Source: Alteribacillus sp041949975 (GTDB lineage: Bacteria; Bacillota; Bacilli; Bacillales; Marinococcaceae). From it: a DNA stretch of 23,125 nt. Below are positions 22,934-23,125 of the stretch, piece after piece. The notes beneath the pieces were generated by a model. The model was given only the letters and a program-made list of their open reading frames with translations, was not told where the DNA came from and made no database searches. The DNA is taken from the NCBI RefSeq assembly GCF_041949975.1, contig NZ_JBHFQG010000046.1, forward strand, positions 1 through 23,125, in the 5' to 3' direction. Both the position numbers and the translations under genes were made by a program. Numbering within the stretch: the first letter of the stretch is position 1; each line of letters begins with the position of its first letter.

Positions 22934-23125
22934 TATTCTTCGCTCTTCGCATGGTGCCATCACAGTACGGGCACACTGTTTCTACTTTTTCTCCTTTCGA
23001 CCCATCTGAAATTCTTCCACTACAAAATCAGGGACCTCATCTTTCTTCCCACAGTCCCGGCATTCAAAATTAATAGTAATAATATCTTCGGATCATCCAA
23101 ATGGATCTTCCTCGTCCAACTAACT
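22920..23125 (-). pseudogene. Broken small zinc-ribbon protein, C-terminal part
   Basis: On the minus strand, one frame entering from the window edge reads LDEEDPFG, a TGA stop, then SEDIITINFECRDCGKK and DEVPDFVVEEF; a frame change near 23005 leads to GSKGEKVETVCPYCDG and TMRRAKNIPRD with a TAA stop at 22920-22922. Together they form a two-CxxC zinc ribbon (ECRDCG and CPYCDG, about 30 residues apart) with an acidic N-terminus. The shift fits loss of one base before GATGGG. With an in-frame stop and a frameshift it looks decayed, although sequencing error could explain part. I do not recognise the family. It occupies the place where ybaC or tufA would be expected. Confidence 0.55.

Noticed and set aside
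1..23125. CRISPR arrays, tRNA or rRNA genes, and defence, toxin-antitoxin or biosynthetic systems.
   Set aside because: I looked for regular spaced repeats, tRNA-like cloverleaf ends and known protein signatures and found none in this window.

Overview
The window is a stretch of chromosome from a low-to-medium GC Firmicute, almost certainly a member of the Bacillaceae. The evidence is the gene order (S10, spc and alpha ribosomal clusters run together, a KOW-domain gene between map and infA, then rplQ, ecfA1, ecfA2, ecfT, truA, rplM and rpsI), the zinc-ribbon forms of S14 and L36, strong AGGAGG-type ribosome binding sites, and protein sequences closest to Bacillus relatives I know. I cannot name the species.

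Layout. Bases 1-2615 are a graveyard of mobile elements on the plus strand: the last codons of an IS1182-family transposase, a decayed Tn3-family transposase joined to it, an unrecognised fragment, a group of ACTAGT-centred palindromes, and a decayed tyrosine integrase. The integrase points at the 3' end of rpsI. From 2753 to 22583 every gene is on the minus strand, so the operons read right to left: rpsJ rplC rplD rplW rplB rpsS rplV rpsC rplP rpmC rpsQ rplN rplX rplE rpsN rpsH rplF rplR rpsE rpmD rplO secY adk map KOW infA rpmJ rpsM rpsK rpoA rplQ, a terminator, then ecfA1 ecfA2 ecfT truA, then rplM rpsI with their own promoter and terminator. Bases 22584-22791 hold the S10 leader and promoter. 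The right edge carries a broken zinc-ribbon gene where Bacillus normally has ybaC/tufA.

The genes work together as the translation and growth core: ribosomal proteins of both subunits, the RNA polymerase alpha subunit, initiation factor 1, the SecY export channel, adenylate kinase, methionine aminopeptidase, the energising module of ECF vitamin transporters, and tRNA pseudouridine synthase. All core genes look intact.

I do not see a new defence or biosynthetic system. The points most worth a second look are non-coding: a nested RNA structure in the long rplQ 3' region that could compete with the terminator before ecfA1, a three-way repeat that can form alternative hairpins between rpsK and rpoA, and the structured leaders before rpsJ and rplM. 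Two enzymes carry unusual substitutions next to key sites (TruA and Adk).
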